DNA of 64,000 nt, from NCBI RefSeq assembly GCF_020149915.1, contig NZ_CP083760.1, forward strand, positions 1,612,001 to 1,676,000, in the 5' to 3' direction. Source of the DNA: Candidatus Sulfidibacterium hydrothermale (GTDB lineage Bacteria; Bacteroidota; Bacteroidia; Bacteroidales; F082). Shown in pieces: positions 34,512 through 43,774 of the stretch. The notes beneath the pieces are model-generated. The model had not been told where the DNA came from, made no database searches, and saw only the letters and a program-made list of their open reading frames with translations. Both the position numbers and the translations under genes were made by a program. Position 1 is the stretch's first letter. Every line of letters begins with the position of its first letter.

Positions 34512-35219
34512 ATGATACAAGTAGAAAATTTAAAAAAGAATTACGGCGGCCGCACGGTGTTGCAGGTACCCGAATTAACCATTGAAAAAGGCGAACGTTT
34601 TGGTCTGGTGGGGAATAACGGAGCTGGCAAAACGACTTTTTTCCGGCTGATTTTGGATTTGATTCGTGCCGATGACGGCCGGGTGCTTTCGTATGGAAAG
34701 GACGTTTCAAAAACCGAAAGCTGGAAAAGCTATACCGCTGCCTATCTCGATGAAGGCTTTCTGATCGATTACCTGACACCGGCAGAGTATTTTTTGTTTG
34801 TGGCCCAGCTGAATGGATTGAGCCGGGGCGATGTGGAGCAGTTTATAGGAAATGAACTGCATGCTTTTTTCGGTACGGATATCCTGCAGGAGAAAAGTTA
34901 TTTGCGTGAGCTCTCTAAAGGGAATCAGAAAAAAGTGGGGATTGCTGCGGCTTTGATGGTTGACCCGGAAGTGTTATTGCTGGATGAACCCTTTTCTAAC
35001 CTGGACCCGACATCCCAGTTTCAGCTGAAAGAAATCCTGAAAAAATTTCAGGAAACAAAAAAGCGGTGTGTACTTATCTCGTCCCATGATCTGAATCATG
35101 TTACCGAAGTATGTGAACGCATTGTGGTGCTCCATGAGGGTGAGATCGTTCATGATTTGGAAACCAATGAAAATACCCTGAAAGAGCTGGAAGCCTTTTT
35201 TGCCGTGAAAGGTGATTAA
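34512..35219 (+). CDS. ABC transporter ATP-binding protein
   Basis: 235 residues from the ATG at 34512; a TTG nine bases upstream is less likely. Walker A GNNGAGKTTFF, Q-loop region around AAYLDEGFLIDYL, signature LSKGNQKKVGIAAALM, Walker B VLLLDEPFSNLDP and H-loop ISSHDLNHV are all intact. Signature LSKGN (rather than LSGGQ) is usual in exporters of the DrrA/NatA kind. It should energise the DUF5687 permease upstream. The gene is bracketed by direct repeats of about 280-400 nt. Confidence 0.92.
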   Translation: MIQVENLKKNYGGRTVLQVPELTIEKGERFGLVGNNGAGKTTFFRLILDLIRADDGRVLSYGKDVSKTESWKSYTAAYLDEGFLIDYLTPAEYFLFVAQLNGLSRGDVEQFIGNELHAFFGTDILQEKSYLRELSKGNQKKVGIAAALMVDPEVLLLDEPFSNLDPTSQFQLKEILKKFQETKKRCVLISSHDLNHVTEVCERIVVLHEGEIVHDLETNENTLKELEAFFAVKGD

Positions 35220-35617
35220 CGTTTTGGATGTTTGGATGGAGGATGTTGGATGTGATGATGTTGGATGGGAGGATGTTTGGATGGGAGATGTGGGGATGGA
35301 AGGATGAAGATTTTGATGAGCAATGTGAAGATGTGGGATGTTCATGAGAATGTAGAATGATGAACCGATGAATGGGAAAAGTCATTGGTTATTAGTGATT
35401 GGTTTATTTTCAGTGTTTTAGTTGTGTTTTTGCTGCCATCCTGAACGAAGTGAAGGATCTCAAAAAATAATCACAGTAATTAAAATAGATTCTTCGCTAC
35501 GCTCAGAAAGACAAAACAATTGTTGGTTAGAGTTTAGAATTTCGTTTGTGATTTGCTTTTTGGGGAATTTGGGATTTCCCATTTTAGGCACTTTAAACTT
35601 TAGGCACTTGAAGTACT
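35220..35617. repeat. Repeat-rich spacer, right copy flanking the ABC ATPase gene
   Basis: It mirrors the left spacer in order: an imperfect GGATGTTTGGATGGGA-like tandem array (35223-35340), a TGTAGAATGATGAACCGATGAAT block (35351-35373), then the exact 55-nt copy at 35563-35617. A MITE-like insertion (35434-35513) lies inside it. AAGTACTT palindromes recur just after (35610-35660). No gene is visible. Confidence 0.8.
35434..35513. repeat. Short inverted-repeat (MITE-like) element
   Basis: An 80-nt element with imperfect terminal inverted repeats of 27 nt: left arm 35434-35460 (TCCTGAACGAAGTGAAGGAT core), right arm 35487-35513 (its inverted form, 19 of 27 matching). This HPERSEGSQ-type palindrome is widespread in bacterial intergenic regions. 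It has no coding potential and sits inside the right spacer of the ABC ATPase gene, where the left spacer has none. Confidence 0.65.
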
Positions 35618-35690
35618 TAAAATTTGAAGTACTTAAAATGTGAAGTGTGAAGTACTTGAAGTAAGAAAGATACATATCTCGTTTATAACT

Positions 35691-35774
35691 AATCCCGAAG
35701 GGATTAAACATCAATAACCCTGTACGAAGTGCAGGGAAATAAACCCATCAAAAAAGCATAACCCCAAAGGGGTT
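35691..35774 (+). repeat. Three-hairpin element, copy A
   Basis: Hairpin 1 AATCCCGAAGGGATT (35691-35705), a 12-nt spacer, hairpin 2 CCCTGTAC/GTGCAGGG with a GAA loop (35718-35736), a 23-nt spacer, and hairpin 3 AACCCCAAAGGGGTT (35760-35774). Two further small palindromes follow (35787-35800 and 35819-35831). The order and spacing match four other copies in the window. It lies in the 828-nt gene-free stretch 35220-36047, which otherwise holds only repeats. Confidence 0.8.
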
Positions 35775-36032
35775 GAATACCATCCTCTGAATAAATTCAG
35801 CGTCAATGGTAATAAGTCGTCCCTCCGGGACTCCAAGTATCGCATCTTCTGTGTTTTACACAAACGAAAGCAGGAAATTCATCGCCCGAGCAGACGTGCA
35901 AACGATGAAAGAGTTTAGCATTTGGTGTTTTTTTGTGATTTGCTTTTTTGTCTTTTGTGATTTCCCACTTTAAACTTTTGGAACTTGCGTTTTGGGGGAT
36001 GTTTCCCCGCAATCGTGTCGTTTACTTTTTAC

Positions 36033-36040
36033 TACTTTTG
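36033..36040 (+). promoter_or_regulatory. -7 box before the nucleotidyltransferase gene
   Basis: TACTTTTG matches TAnnTTTG and lies 7 nt before the ATG at 36048, implying a very short leader. No good TTG is seen at the -33 position. Confidence 0.4.
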
Positions 36041-36047
36041 CAACGGC

Positions 36048-37487
36048 ATGGACGATTTTAAGAAATATATCGAAAAAGAGCCTTTTGTTTCGGTGGCTGC
36101 GGTGGCACAAAAGCGGGATATTCCGGTTTATGTCATTGGCGGATATGTGCGCGATTTGTTGCTGGGGCGCCCATCGAAAGATGTGGATTTTGTAGTGGTG
36201 GGCAGCGGCGTTGATTTTGCCCGTGAACTGGCAGCATCGCTTGGGGGTAAAACGGAAGCCCGTTATTTTAAGAATTTTGGCACGGCGATGCTCCGCTATA
36301 AAGGATGGGAACTGGAATTTGTGGGAGCCCGGAAAGAGTCGTACCGCCGGAGTTCGCGAAAGCCGATTGTGGAAAACGGCACGCTGGAGGATGATCGCCG
36401 CCGTCGTGATTTTACCATCAATGCGCTTTCTATCAGCCTGAATAAAAATGATTTCGGGAAACTTTATGACCCGTTTAACGGATTGGATGATCTTGAAAAG
36501 AAAATTATCCGGACTCCGTTAGATCCGGATATCACCTTTTCGGATGATCCGTTACGGATGATGCGGGCTGTCCGGTTTGCTACCCAGCTTGGCTTTTCTA
36601 TTGAAGAAAATACATTTGCAGCGATCAAACGCAACCGGAACCGGATATCCATTGTCTCCACTGAGCGGATCACCGATGAACTGAATAAGATCATTTTGGC
36701 CGAGAACCCGAGCCGGGGCTTTTTGCTTTTGGATGAATCGGGGCTTCTGGAAAAGATATTTCCTGAATTTGTCCGGCTGAAAGGGGTGGAAGTCATCAAC
36801 GGAAAAGGCCACAAAGATAATTTTTATCATACGCTTGAAGTTTTGGATAACGTTGCCAAAGTTTCGGATAATCTCTGGTTACGTTGGGCAGCATTGCTGC
36901 ACGATATTGCCAAGCCGATGACCAAACGGTTTGACCTTAAAACAGGCTGGACTTTTCACGGCCATGAATTTGTCGGAGCCAAAATGGTGCCCCGCATTTT
37001 CCGGAAACTGAAACTGCCGGCCAACGAAAAAATGCGTTATGTACAAAAATTGGTACAACTGCATTTACGGCCCATTGTGCTGGCTGAAGAAATTGTTACG
37101 GATTCCGCTGTCCGGCGTCTGCTTTTTGATGCCGGCGATGATATTGACGATCTGATGATCCTTTGTACGGCTGATATTACTTCAAAAAATGAAGCCAAAG
37201 TACGGCGTTACCTTAAGAATTTTGAACTGGTGCGCCGTAAACTGAAAGAAGTGGAAGAAAAAGACCGTATCCGTAACTGGCAACCGCCGGTAACCGGGGA
37301 GATCATCATGGAGACTTTTGGGCTGAAACCTTCCAAAACGGTGGGCGACATCAAAACAGCTATTCGCGAAGCCATTCTCGACGGAAAAATTCACAACTCT
37401 TATGACGAAGCGTTCCGTTTTATGCTGGAAACCGGAGAATCCATGGGACTTAAAGTGGTAAACCGGAAGCATTTCCCCAAAAAATAG
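36048..37487 (+). CDS. tRNA nucleotidyltransferase / poly(A) polymerase family protein (CCA-adding type)
   Basis: 479 residues from the ATG at 36048; a longer frame from 35985 has no family match in the extra residues. The class II nucleotidyltransferase head has [19 protein letters not shown] with the DxD metal site, then [10 protein letters not shown] and [14 protein letters not shown]-terminal HD domain follows ([22 protein letters not shown]). This layout fits bacterial CCA-adding or A-adding enzymes that finish the 3' end of tRNAs. It is 8 nt upstream of miaA, another tRNA gene, so the two form a tRNA-processing pair. Confidence 0.92.
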   Translation: MDDFKKYIEKEPFVSVAAVAQKRDIPVYVIGGYVRDLLLGRPSKDVDFVVVGSGVDFARELAASLGGKTEARYFKNFGTAMLRYKGWELEFVGARKESYRRSSRKPIVENGTLEDDRRRRDFTINALSISLNKNDFGKLYDPFNGLDDLEKKIIRTPLDPDITFSDDPLRMMRAVRFATQLGFSIEENTFAAIKRNRNRISIVSTERITDELNKIILAENPSRGFLLLDESGLLEKIFPEFVRLKGVEVINGKGHKDNFYHTLEVLDNVAKVSDNLWLRWAALLHDIAKPMTKRFDLKTGWTFHGHEFVGAKMVPRIFRKLKLPANEKMRYVQKLVQLHLRPIVLAEEIVTDSAVRRLLFDAGDDIDDLMILCTADITSKNEAKVRRYLKNFELVRRKLKEVEEKDRIRNWQPPVTGEIIMETFGLKPSKTVGDIKTAIREAILDGKIHNSYDEAFRFMLETGESMGLKVVNRKHFPKK

Positions 37488-37495
37488 TTTTTTAC

Positions 37496-38410
37496 ATGGC
37501 CGGAAAGAAAACATTATTGGTGATTTTAGGACCGACGGCTTCCGGTAAAACCGGTGTGGCCATTCGTTTGGCTAAATATCTCAAAACGGAAATCATTTCG
37601 GCCGATTCGCGGCAGTTTTATCGCGAGATTCCTATTGGCACGGCCGCGCCCACAGAAGAACAATTACGAGAAGTTCCCCATCATTTTGTCGGAAATCTTT
37701 CTTTACAGGACGATTATAATGTTTCGCGGTTTGAACGGGATGTACTGAAACTGCTGGAGCAGAAATTTCGTCAGCATGAGGTGATAATTATGGCCGGCGG
37801 CTCCGGTTTGTATATCGATGCCGTTTGCAAAGGGATAGATGCTTTGCCTGATCCTGATCCGCAACTCCGCCAAACGCTTGAAAAACAATGGAAGCAACAG
37901 GGAATTGCCATGTTGCAGCAGCAGTTGGAAGAGCTGGATCCGGATTACTATGCGGTGGTGGATCGTCAAAATCCCAAGCGGCTTATGCGGGCTATTGAAG
38001 TCTGTTTGCAGACCGGAAAAAAATATTCTGAGTTGCGGTTAAACCGGCCGGCAGAAAGGGATTTTCGTATCCTGAAAATCGGGCTGAACCTGCCCCGTCA
38101 GGAACTTTTTGAACGGATACACCAGCGTACGGACCAAATGCTGGAAAACGGCTGGTTGGAAGAAGCCCGCCGGGTGTTGCCTTTTCGTGAAAAGAATGCC
38201 TTGAACACGGTGGGGTACAAAGAGCTTTTTGCCTTTTTCGACGGAAAAATGACGTTGGAGGAAGCGGTTGAAAAAATAAAAACCAATACCCGCCGCTATG
38301 CCAAGCGACAGCTTACCTGGTTTAAACGTGATACGGATATTCACTGGTTTTCGCCGGAAGAAACCGATTCCATTCTTGCGTTTGTTCGGGAAAGGATTAA
38401 TGAAGAATAA
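37496..38410 (+). CDS. miaA: tRNA dimethylallyltransferase MiaA
   Basis: 304 residues. The P-loop is LGPTASGKTGVAIRLAK, followed by ISADSRQFYREIPIGTA (the DSRQ catalytic motif), MAGGSGLYIDAVCKGID, PKRLMRAIEVC and a C-terminal TRRYAKRQLTWFKRD. It transfers a dimethylallyl group to A37 of tRNAs that read codons starting with U. The length is normal. It follows the CCA-type gene by 8 nt and is the last gene before a 1-kb gene-free stretch. Confidence 0.96.
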   Translation: MAGKKTLLVILGPTASGKTGVAIRLAKYLKTEIISADSRQFYREIPIGTAAPTEEQLREVPHHFVGNLSLQDDYNVSRFERDVLKLLEQKFRQHEVIIMAGGSGLYIDAVCKGIDALPDPDPQLRQTLEKQWKQQGIAMLQQQLEELDPDYYAVVDRQNPKRLMRAIEVCLQTGKKYSELRLNRPAERDFRILKIGLNLPRQELFERIHQRTDQMLENGWLEEARRVLPFREKNALNTVGYKELFAFFDGKMTLEEAVEKIKTNTRRYAKRQLTWFKRDTDIHWFSPEETDSILAFVRERINEE

Positions 38411-38891
38411 TCCCGATTACAGATCAAGATACCTTTGGGTTTGTTTCAATTGAGTGTCGGTATTTACCATTTTGAATCCCATTGGAATAAAGACTTTATT
38501 CACTTTCAAAAACTTCTATAAATGATTTTGTAAATTTATTTTTACAAAAAAGTATTGATTTTGTAATATTAGATTAACAAAATGGTACCGCATTAGATTA
38601 TATGGGGGTATGAAATAGTAGTTGAAAAGAACGTTTTGTTTTTGTTATGCTTTGTTGTGATAATATTGAATCTTTTCGGGATTCTGCTTCTCGTTTCTTT
38701 TGTTTTTTTGTCGGAAAGGCTCTACTGATGACATCTCTTTTGTGGCTACAGAGAACGTATTGTAAAATCTTTAACCCAACTTTCGAAGATTAATAATATG
38801 TTAAAAATAAAAGTATCGCTGTCTAATATGTAATTGATGTTGTGTGTCTTATTAGTAATTTGAATTGAAAAGGAATTTTCAAAGCGTTTTC

Positions 38892-38921
38892 TGTTCCTTT
38901 CTTGTCTTGTCAAGAAAGGAA
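38892..38921. repeat. Palindromic repeat head (GTTCCTTTCTTG hairpin)
   Basis: Perfect 12-bp inverted repeat (38892-38903 and 38910-38921) with a 6-nt loop. The left arm and the loop recur imperfectly at 53826-53850. Palindromes of this kind are dispersed in Bacteroidota genomes. About 230 nt of repeat-like sequence follows it. Confidence 0.55.
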
Positions 38922-39304
38922 CTAAAGAAGACGCACCGAAACGAATGCTTCTTCCCGCTCTACCGAAAAGCAACATCTCCGGCAAAAGAGTTTCTTGCTC
39001 ATCGCAAGAGAAATGCAAGCACTTTTGCACGATGCTGTAAGCTTTTCGGTATTCACCCCATCGCTGGCTCGCCGTTTCGGCTGGCCTGCTCACAGCTTGT
39101 GTGTCACCGTCTTTTGTCTTTTGAGAAAAATAAATCTGCAAGTGTTAAATTTTTAAATGTTTCTTCCTTTTTCGATTACTAAGCGTGTTTGAATTTCAGT
39201 TTCAAATCTATTTAAATGTTTTATCCTGAAGTGGTTAAATAAAACAGGAGATAAATACTTACGCGCAAATTTTTTTCCAAGTAGTTGTTTTCGCGTGTTT
39301 ATCT

Positions 39305-39465
39305 GCGGCAGGGGCGGAAGCGGATAGCCCGCAGCCTGTAACGGCTGTGAAGCCTGCCGGGGGCAGAGCGACAGGGAAGCTACTGCCGCCGGCTTGGCTG
39401 AACGGCGTAAATAGGCGAGGACTATGAGCGGACGACCCGTGCAGGTTTGTGGGGGAAGCCCGCCC
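39305..39465. other. Second GC-rich structured island
   Basis: About 160 nt, GC-rich, with nested pairing: GGCAGG (39307-39312) with CCTGCC (39353-39358), enclosing CAGCC (39332-39336) with GGCTG (39343-39347). It ends next to the stop codon of the TonB receptor. Compared with the island at 30885-31060 it shares composition and a block-palindrome look, but I could not align them convincingly. It may be an RNA or a repeat. Confidence 0.4.
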
Positions 39466-39475
39466 AAAAATATAT

Positions 39476-41728
39476 TTATGGTTTTACCCCGAACGGAATC
39501 CGGATGTTCAGCGAGATGTTCCGGCCCATGTTGTAAATGCCCACATCTTTCAGCGTGGAAAGATGGTCGAAATAGCGGGTGTTCAGCAGATTCGACGCTG
39601 TGAGGCTGAAGCTGACAATCTGGTTTTTTACCTTCAGGTCGGTGCCGATGGCGGCATTCAGCAAAAAATATCCCGGGGTAGCCGTTTCAAATTCCGACGG
39701 ATGGTTTTGTTTGAATACATAATTGCACGAAATTTTAAAAAACGAAGTGCGCCAGTTTTTCCACTGGTTTTTTCTGACCATGGCTTCAAAGTGCAGTTTG
39801 TTGGCCGGAATGAGCGGCAGATAACCGCCTGTATTTTTCCGGGCATACAGGTAGGTGTAATTCAGCTTTAAGTGAAGCCAGTCGGCACTTTGCGGATGAA
39901 AATGAATGCCGGCTTCGCCACCGGTCAGGTACGACGGCGTTTGTTCGTACCGGTAAATTTTGGTGCCGTCGGTCAGCGTGTCGGCAGTGGGCGAGAGGTA
40001 AATGTAGTTGTTGATGTAATTGTAAAAAAGGGCAATGTCGAAAGTGGTAAAAAGGGTGTGAAGATGCAGCCCGAGATCGGCTTCGAGGTTTTGTTGGTTT
40101 TTTAAATCGGGATCGCCAATTTCATAGCGGTCGCCGTGCATGCCGTTTTGGGTGAGTTCGGCAATGTTCGGGCTGCGAAAAGCCGATGCCAGATTAAACC
40201 GCAACAGCAGTTGTTTGTTCAGATGAATGGTGGTTCCGGCTGAAGCACTCACATTGTTAAAATTTCTGTCGAGTCGCGGCATGGTGGTGCTGTTGTCTAT
40301 TCCGGCTTTATGTTCAGGAACGGTAACATGCCGGTGGTCGAAACGCAAGCCGGCTTCCAGAATAACGGCCTGTCCGAAAGTATGACGGGCCATACTGAAG
40401 ACCGAAAAGTCATTTAAATCGGCATCCGGGATCACGTGCTGCGGGGCGTCGCCGTTGCGGTTGGTCTGACTCATGCCCTGAAAGCCTAAAAAGGCTTTGG
40501 TGCTGGTGGTAAACTGATAAATGCCTTTGATGCGGTAATTAAAGGTTTTTAAAGTCATGTTTACCAGTTCTTTCACCGGTGTCAGATCGGAACCCTGAAG
40601 CTTCCGGTTGTTGTTTTGAAAAGCGAAATCGGCGTTGATTTTCAGGTTGCCAAGAAAAATTTTGTTTTTTGAAATGATCAGATGGTCGGTCAAATCCTGA
40701 TACCAGACATCGTTTTTTCGTCCTCTTTTGGTGACCAGTTCCAGGGCTGGCGGCACCGCCATGCCAAGTTTTGAGCGGTTGTAGTTGTAAAAAATGCGGA
40801 AGCTGCCGATGTTTTTAATGTATCCGGCATTCAGTTCGGCACTGTGGGTGTTAAAACGTGTGTTGTAAGCTGTTCCGGCTTTTCCGCCCTGTTCAAAGTC
40901 GGCATTGCTGTTGATTTGTGCCCCGGCACCCCACACAAAACCGTTTTGGTTGCCTTTCAGTTCAAGACTGGACAGTGTTCCGAGTGTGTTGCTGAAAAAT
41001 TTCATGTTGGCGGTGCCTTCGATACTTCCTTCTTTGGCGGCGGGTTCTTCCACCAGATTTATCACGCCGCCCACAGCACCCGAGCCGTACATGAGTGATG
41101 CCGGGCCTTTGATGATTTCCACCCGGCCGATGCCCAATCCCTGCGTGAGGTACGGATGGTCTTCCGAAAACTGAAAATTGGCCATGGGAATGCCTTTGTT
41201 GAGTACCAAAACATTGCTTAGCGAGAGTCCGCGGATGACCGGCGTTCCCACACCGGGACCTTTGGAAATCATGCTAACCCCCGGAACACTTTTTAACGTA
41301 GCCATAAAACTGGGTTGTGCTACCTGAGTAATGTCTTTGGTTTCCAGTGTGTTGATGGCGATGGTGTTTTCGTGTTGTGTGCCGGTAAAACTGCCGGTAA
41401 CCACCACTTCCTGCCCCTGAATGACCATGGGTTTCATTTTGATATTCAGGTTGATAACCTGGCTCTTGTTTTGAATTTCCACTTTCCGGGTAACCGTTTC
41501 ATATCCGACAAAGGAATAGGTAACAAAGAAAGTTCCTTTGGGCAGGTGGTTTAAAACATATTTTCCGTCGGCATTGCTAACGGTTCCCTGTGATAATTCG
41601 TTGACGTACACATTAACGCCGGGCAGCGGTTCGTTGTTTTGTGCATCGGTAATACGTCCGCTGATGCTTTGCGCATTTACTTTTAAAAAAAGAAATGCGA
41701 AAAAGAAAATGAGAAGTTTTGTTTTCAT
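39476..41728 (-). CDS. TonB-dependent outer-membrane receptor, ZnuD-like
   Basis: 750 residues. Signal peptide 1-19, carboxypeptidase-like regulatory domain about 21-100 (ISGRITDAQNNEPLPGVNVYV), plug about 105-230 (PVIRGLSLSNVLVLNKG, FSEDHPYLTQGLG, VEIIKGPASLMYGSGAVGGVIN), then a 22-strand-type barrel. The ending RYFDHLSTLKDVGIYNMGRNI resembles the end of zinc receptors of the ZnuD type, and the plug SEDHP matches their SPDHA. With the His-rich small gene upstream this suggests uptake of zinc or another soft metal. Substrate is inferred; haem or copper remain possible. Confidence 0.88.
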   Translation of the reverse strand: MKTKLLIFFFAFLFLKVNAQSISGRITDAQNNEPLPGVNVYVNELSQGTVSNADGKYVLNHLPKGTFFVTYSFVGYETVTRKVEIQNKSQVINLNIKMKPMVIQGQEVVVTGSFTGTQHENTIAINTLETKDITQVAQPSFMATLKSVPGVSMISKGPGVGTPVIRGLSLSNVLVLNKGIPMANFQFSEDHPYLTQGLGIGRVEIIKGPASLMYGSGAVGGVINLVEEPAAKEGSIEGTANMKFFSNTLGTLSSLELKGNQNGFVWGAGAQINSNADFEQGGKAGTAYNTRFNTHSAELNAGYIKNIGSFRIFYNYNRSKLGMAVPPALELVTKRGRKNDVWYQDLTDHLIISKNKIFLGNLKINADFAFQNNNRKLQGSDLTPVKELVNMTLKTFNYRIKGIYQFTTSTKAFLGFQGMSQTNRNGDAPQHVIPDADLNDFSVFSMARHTFGQAVILEAGLRFDHRHVTVPEHKAGIDNSTTMPRLDRNFNNVSASAGTTIHLNKQLLLRFNLASAFRSPNIAELTQNGMHGDRYEIGDPDLKNQQNLEADLGLHLHTLFTTFDIALFYNYINNYIYLSPTADTLTDGTKIYRYEQTPSYLTGGEAGIHFHPQSADWLHLKLNYTYLYARKNTGGYLPLIPANKLHFEAMVRKNQWKNWRTSFFKISCNYVFKQNHPSEFETATPGYFLLNAAIGTDLKVKNQIVSFSLTASNLLNTRYFDHLSTLKDVGIYNMGRNISLNIRIPFGVKP

Positions 41729-41780
41729 TTCAAAAATTACGCTGAATCAGACAATCTTTTGTTTCTTCATGAGATTTATA

Positions 41781-41816
41781 CCGGTTTGAAATCAAAACAC
41801 ATTTTGATTTCACCGG
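41781..41816. promoter_or_regulatory. Long dyad upstream of the TonB receptor gene
   Basis: GAAATCAAAA (41788-41797) and TTTTGATTTC (41802-41811) form a perfect 10-bp inverted repeat with a 4-nt loop, extended by CCGGT/ACCGG after a 2-nt bulge. It lies about 53 nt before the receptor ATG, in the 180-nt gap after the His-rich gene. It could be a metalloregulator (Zur/Fur-like) operator or an attenuator hairpin. It has no T-run that would make it a plain terminator. Confidence 0.5.
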
Positions 41817-41908
41817 CGTTTACCATTGTAAATTTTAAGATACTGCCCAAAACAGTCGTCGTTCCGGTAATCGGCCGGCGGTTCGTAAAAATGAGGTAAG
41901 GCTGTGTC

Positions 41909-42256
41909 TTAAAAAACAACGGAAATAAGTTGTTTTGTCTGAAATGGCGGTGCCCGCAACAGGGTGGAATAGTTGAGCCCGGATGAGAAAAACGACGAAA
42001 TGAAATGCAGATAAAATCGTTTGCAGTAGCTGCGTTTTTCCTTTTGCCGGAATTGTTTTTGAACGGTATAAAACGAAAGCGTAAATCCCGGAATCGGGCA
42101 GGTGTGGTGATAGGTGTGAAATACGCTGTCGGTTTTTACCTTGGTGTGGAAGGAAAAATGATGATGAAAAGCTTCGTCCAAAAGTTTCACTGTTGTCGGC
42201 GTAAGAAACACCAGCAACAGTGAAACAGCAACAATATGCCTGATCTTTTTGGACAT
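41909..42256 (-). CDS. Small His-rich exported protein, possible metal-binding
   Basis: 115 residues. Signal-peptide-like start (IRHIVAVSLLLVFLTPTTV). Residues 28-70 are His-rich (DEAFHHHFSFHTK, FHTYHHTCPIPGFTLSFY), resembling the HHH...CxxCxF motif in small Bacteroidota proteins next to metal receptors, but only one Cys of the usual pair is present. The remainder is basic and aromatic. It lies between pepD (23 nt after it) and the TonB receptor. Inference: periplasmic metal binding or sensing for zinc or copper. Confidence 0.65.
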   Translation of the reverse strand: MSKKIRHIVAVSLLLVFLTPTTVKLLDEAFHHHFSFHTKVKTDSVFHTYHHTCPIPGFTLSFYTVQKQFRQKEKRSYCKRFYLHFISSFFSSGLNYSTLLRAPPFQTKQLISVVF

Positions 42257-42279
42257 GTGCTTTTGCCGGAAAAAGCGGC

Positions 42280-43746
42280 TTATTGGTCTTTTTCAGGAAT
42301 GTTTTTCAATACTTCCAAAATCAGCTTCCAGAATTTTTCCACGGAAGCGATTTCCAGCTTTTCGTCGGGTGAATGAACCCCGCGCAGGGTCGGACCGAAA
42401 GAAATCATGTCCATGCCCGGATATTTGGCGCCGATGAGTCCGCATTCCAGTCCGGCATGGATGGCCAGCACTTTGGGCTCAACATGAAACAGCTTTTTGT
42501 AAGTGTCGCGGGTGAGTTCCATGATTTTCGAATCGGGATTGGGGGTCCATCCCGGATAGCCGTCGGATGTTTCGGAACGGGCACCTGCCAGGTTGAAAAC
42601 ACTCACCACTTTGTTGGTAACGTCCTGTTTTTCCGATTCTACCGAACTGCGCTGGCTGGTGGTAATCACAATTTCTTTTTCTTCGAATTTTACCGATGCC
42701 AGGTTGGTGGATGTTTCTACAAAGTTCGGGATGTCCTGCGACATGGCGATCACACCGTGCGGACAGGCATACAGGGCATTGACCAGGGTGGTGAAGTTGT
42801 CATCGCCGATAACGTTTTCCGGCATCTCAGCTGCTGAAGTCTGAAAACGCAGGTTGGGTTCGGTGGCGTGGTATTCGTTCCGGTAAACGGCTTCCTGTTT
42901 TTTTACTTCTTCCGTTATTTTGGCCGCATTGCCTTTCGGAACTGTAACTACGGCATAAGCTTCGCGGGCAATGGCATTGCGCAGGTTGCCCCCGTCGAAA
43001 ACCGAAAGCTTCATGTCGAATTGGTCTTTGAATGTCCACAAAAACCGGTTGAGCAGTTGGTTAGCGTTGGCGCGGCCTTTGTTGATGTCGTCGCCCGAAT
43101 GACCGCCTTTCAGTCCGGAAACCATGATTTTCAGGGCTTCATGACCCGCCGGCACGGTTTCTTTCTGATAAGGCAGCCAGGCCAGTGTATCCTGTCCGCC
43201 GGCACAACCGATGAAAAGCTGTCCTTCGTCTTCCGAGTCGAGGTTCAACAGGATTTCGCCTTTTAAAAATCCGGGTTTCAGTCCGAAAGCACCGGTGAGT
43301 CCGGTTTCTTCGTCCACGGTAAACAGGCATTCCAGCGGGCCGTGTTGAATATCGTCTGAAGCAAGGATAGCCAGCTCGGCTGCTACCCCAATACCGTCGT
43401 CGCCGCCTAAGGTTGTGCCTTTGGCTTTCACCCATCCGTCTTCGATGTAGGCTTCGATGGGGTCGTTTTCAAAATCGTGGTCCACGTCGCTGTTTTTTTC
43501 ACAAACCATGTCAATGTGGCTTTGCAGTACCACGGTTTTCCGGTTTTCCATGCCGGGTGTGGCCGGTTTGCGAATGAGTACGTTGCCCACTTCATCTTTC
43601 AGGGTTTCCAGTCCGTGTTCTTTTCCGAACTGTACCAGATAATCAATGATTTTTCCTTCCTTTTTTGAAGGGCGGGGGATATTCAGAATTTCTTTGAAAT
43701 AGAACCATATCTTTTTGGGTTCCAGGTTTAATAATGCTTCGTTCAT
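42280..43746 (-). CDS. pepD: Aminoacyl-histidine dipeptidase (PepD), M20 family
   Basis: 488 residues, the typical PepD length. Metal-binding and catalytic regions: VVLQSHIDMVCEKN, GTTLGGDDGIGVAAELAIL and TVDEETGLTGAFGLKPGF; the dimerisation lid region has GLKGGHSGDDINKGRANAN; a late His lies in SFGPTLRGVHSPDEKLE. It hydrolyses dipeptides such as carnosine and other Xaa-His in the cytoplasm, so it can release histidine. A TACCTTTG box lies 20 nt upstream of the ATG. It is followed by the His-rich small gene. Confidence 0.94.
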   Translation of the reverse strand: MNEALLNLEPKKIWFYFKEILNIPRPSKKEGKIIDYLVQFGKEHGLETLKDEVGNVLIRKPATPGMENRKTVVLQSHIDMVCEKNSDVDHDFENDPIEAYIEDGWVKAKGTTLGGDDGIGVAAELAILASDDIQHGPLECLFTVDEETGLTGAFGLKPGFLKGEILLNLDSEDEGQLFIGCAGGQDTLAWLPYQKETVPAGHEALKIMVSGLKGGHSGDDINKGRANANQLLNRFLWTFKDQFDMKLSVFDGGNLRNAIAREAYAVVTVPKGNAAKITEEVKKQEAVYRNEYHATEPNLRFQTSAAEMPENVIGDDNFTTLVNALYACPHGVIAMSQDIPNFVETSTNLASVKFEEKEIVITTSQRSSVESEKQDVTNKVVSVFNLAGARSETSDGYPGWTPNPDSKIMELTRDTYKKLFHVEPKVLAIHAGLECGLIGAKYPGMDMISFGPTLRGVHSPDEKLEIASVEKFWKLILEVLKNIPEKDQ

Positions 43747-43766
43747 GACTTTAATTTTTTAGATTA

Positions 43767-43774
43767 CAAAGGTA
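43767..43774 (-). promoter_or_regulatory. -7 box of pepD
   Basis: On the minus strand TACCTTTG matches TAnnTTTG and lies 20 nt before the ATG of pepD. The same octamer precedes the YjbQ gene. No clear TTG at -33. Confidence 0.45.

Larger units (their letters stand above)
38411..39475. other. Gene-free stretch with a palindromic repeat and a GC-rich island
   Basis: No credible gene in 1,065 nt. The first 450 nt are AT-rich and featureless. From about 38886 a conserved-looking repeat begins with a hairpin (38892-38921) and continues to about 39150. A GC-rich structured island follows at 39305-39465. Minus-strand open frames here (for example 38746-39141) have Ser/Cys-rich, family-less products and coincide with the repeat, so they are not called. 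Confidence 0.6.

Noticed and set aside
35691-35831. CRISPR-like spaced palindromes
   Set aside because: The hairpins differ from each other and the spacers are not of equal length; no cas genes are present.
35985-36047. Upstream start of the nucleotidyltransferase gene
   Set aside because: The extra 21 residues are Phe/Tyr/Cys-rich, span the -7 box, and are not part of the family.
38746-39141. Minus-strand open frame of 131 codons
   Set aside because: It lies within repeat-like sequence, has no family match and a composition unlike nearby proteins.
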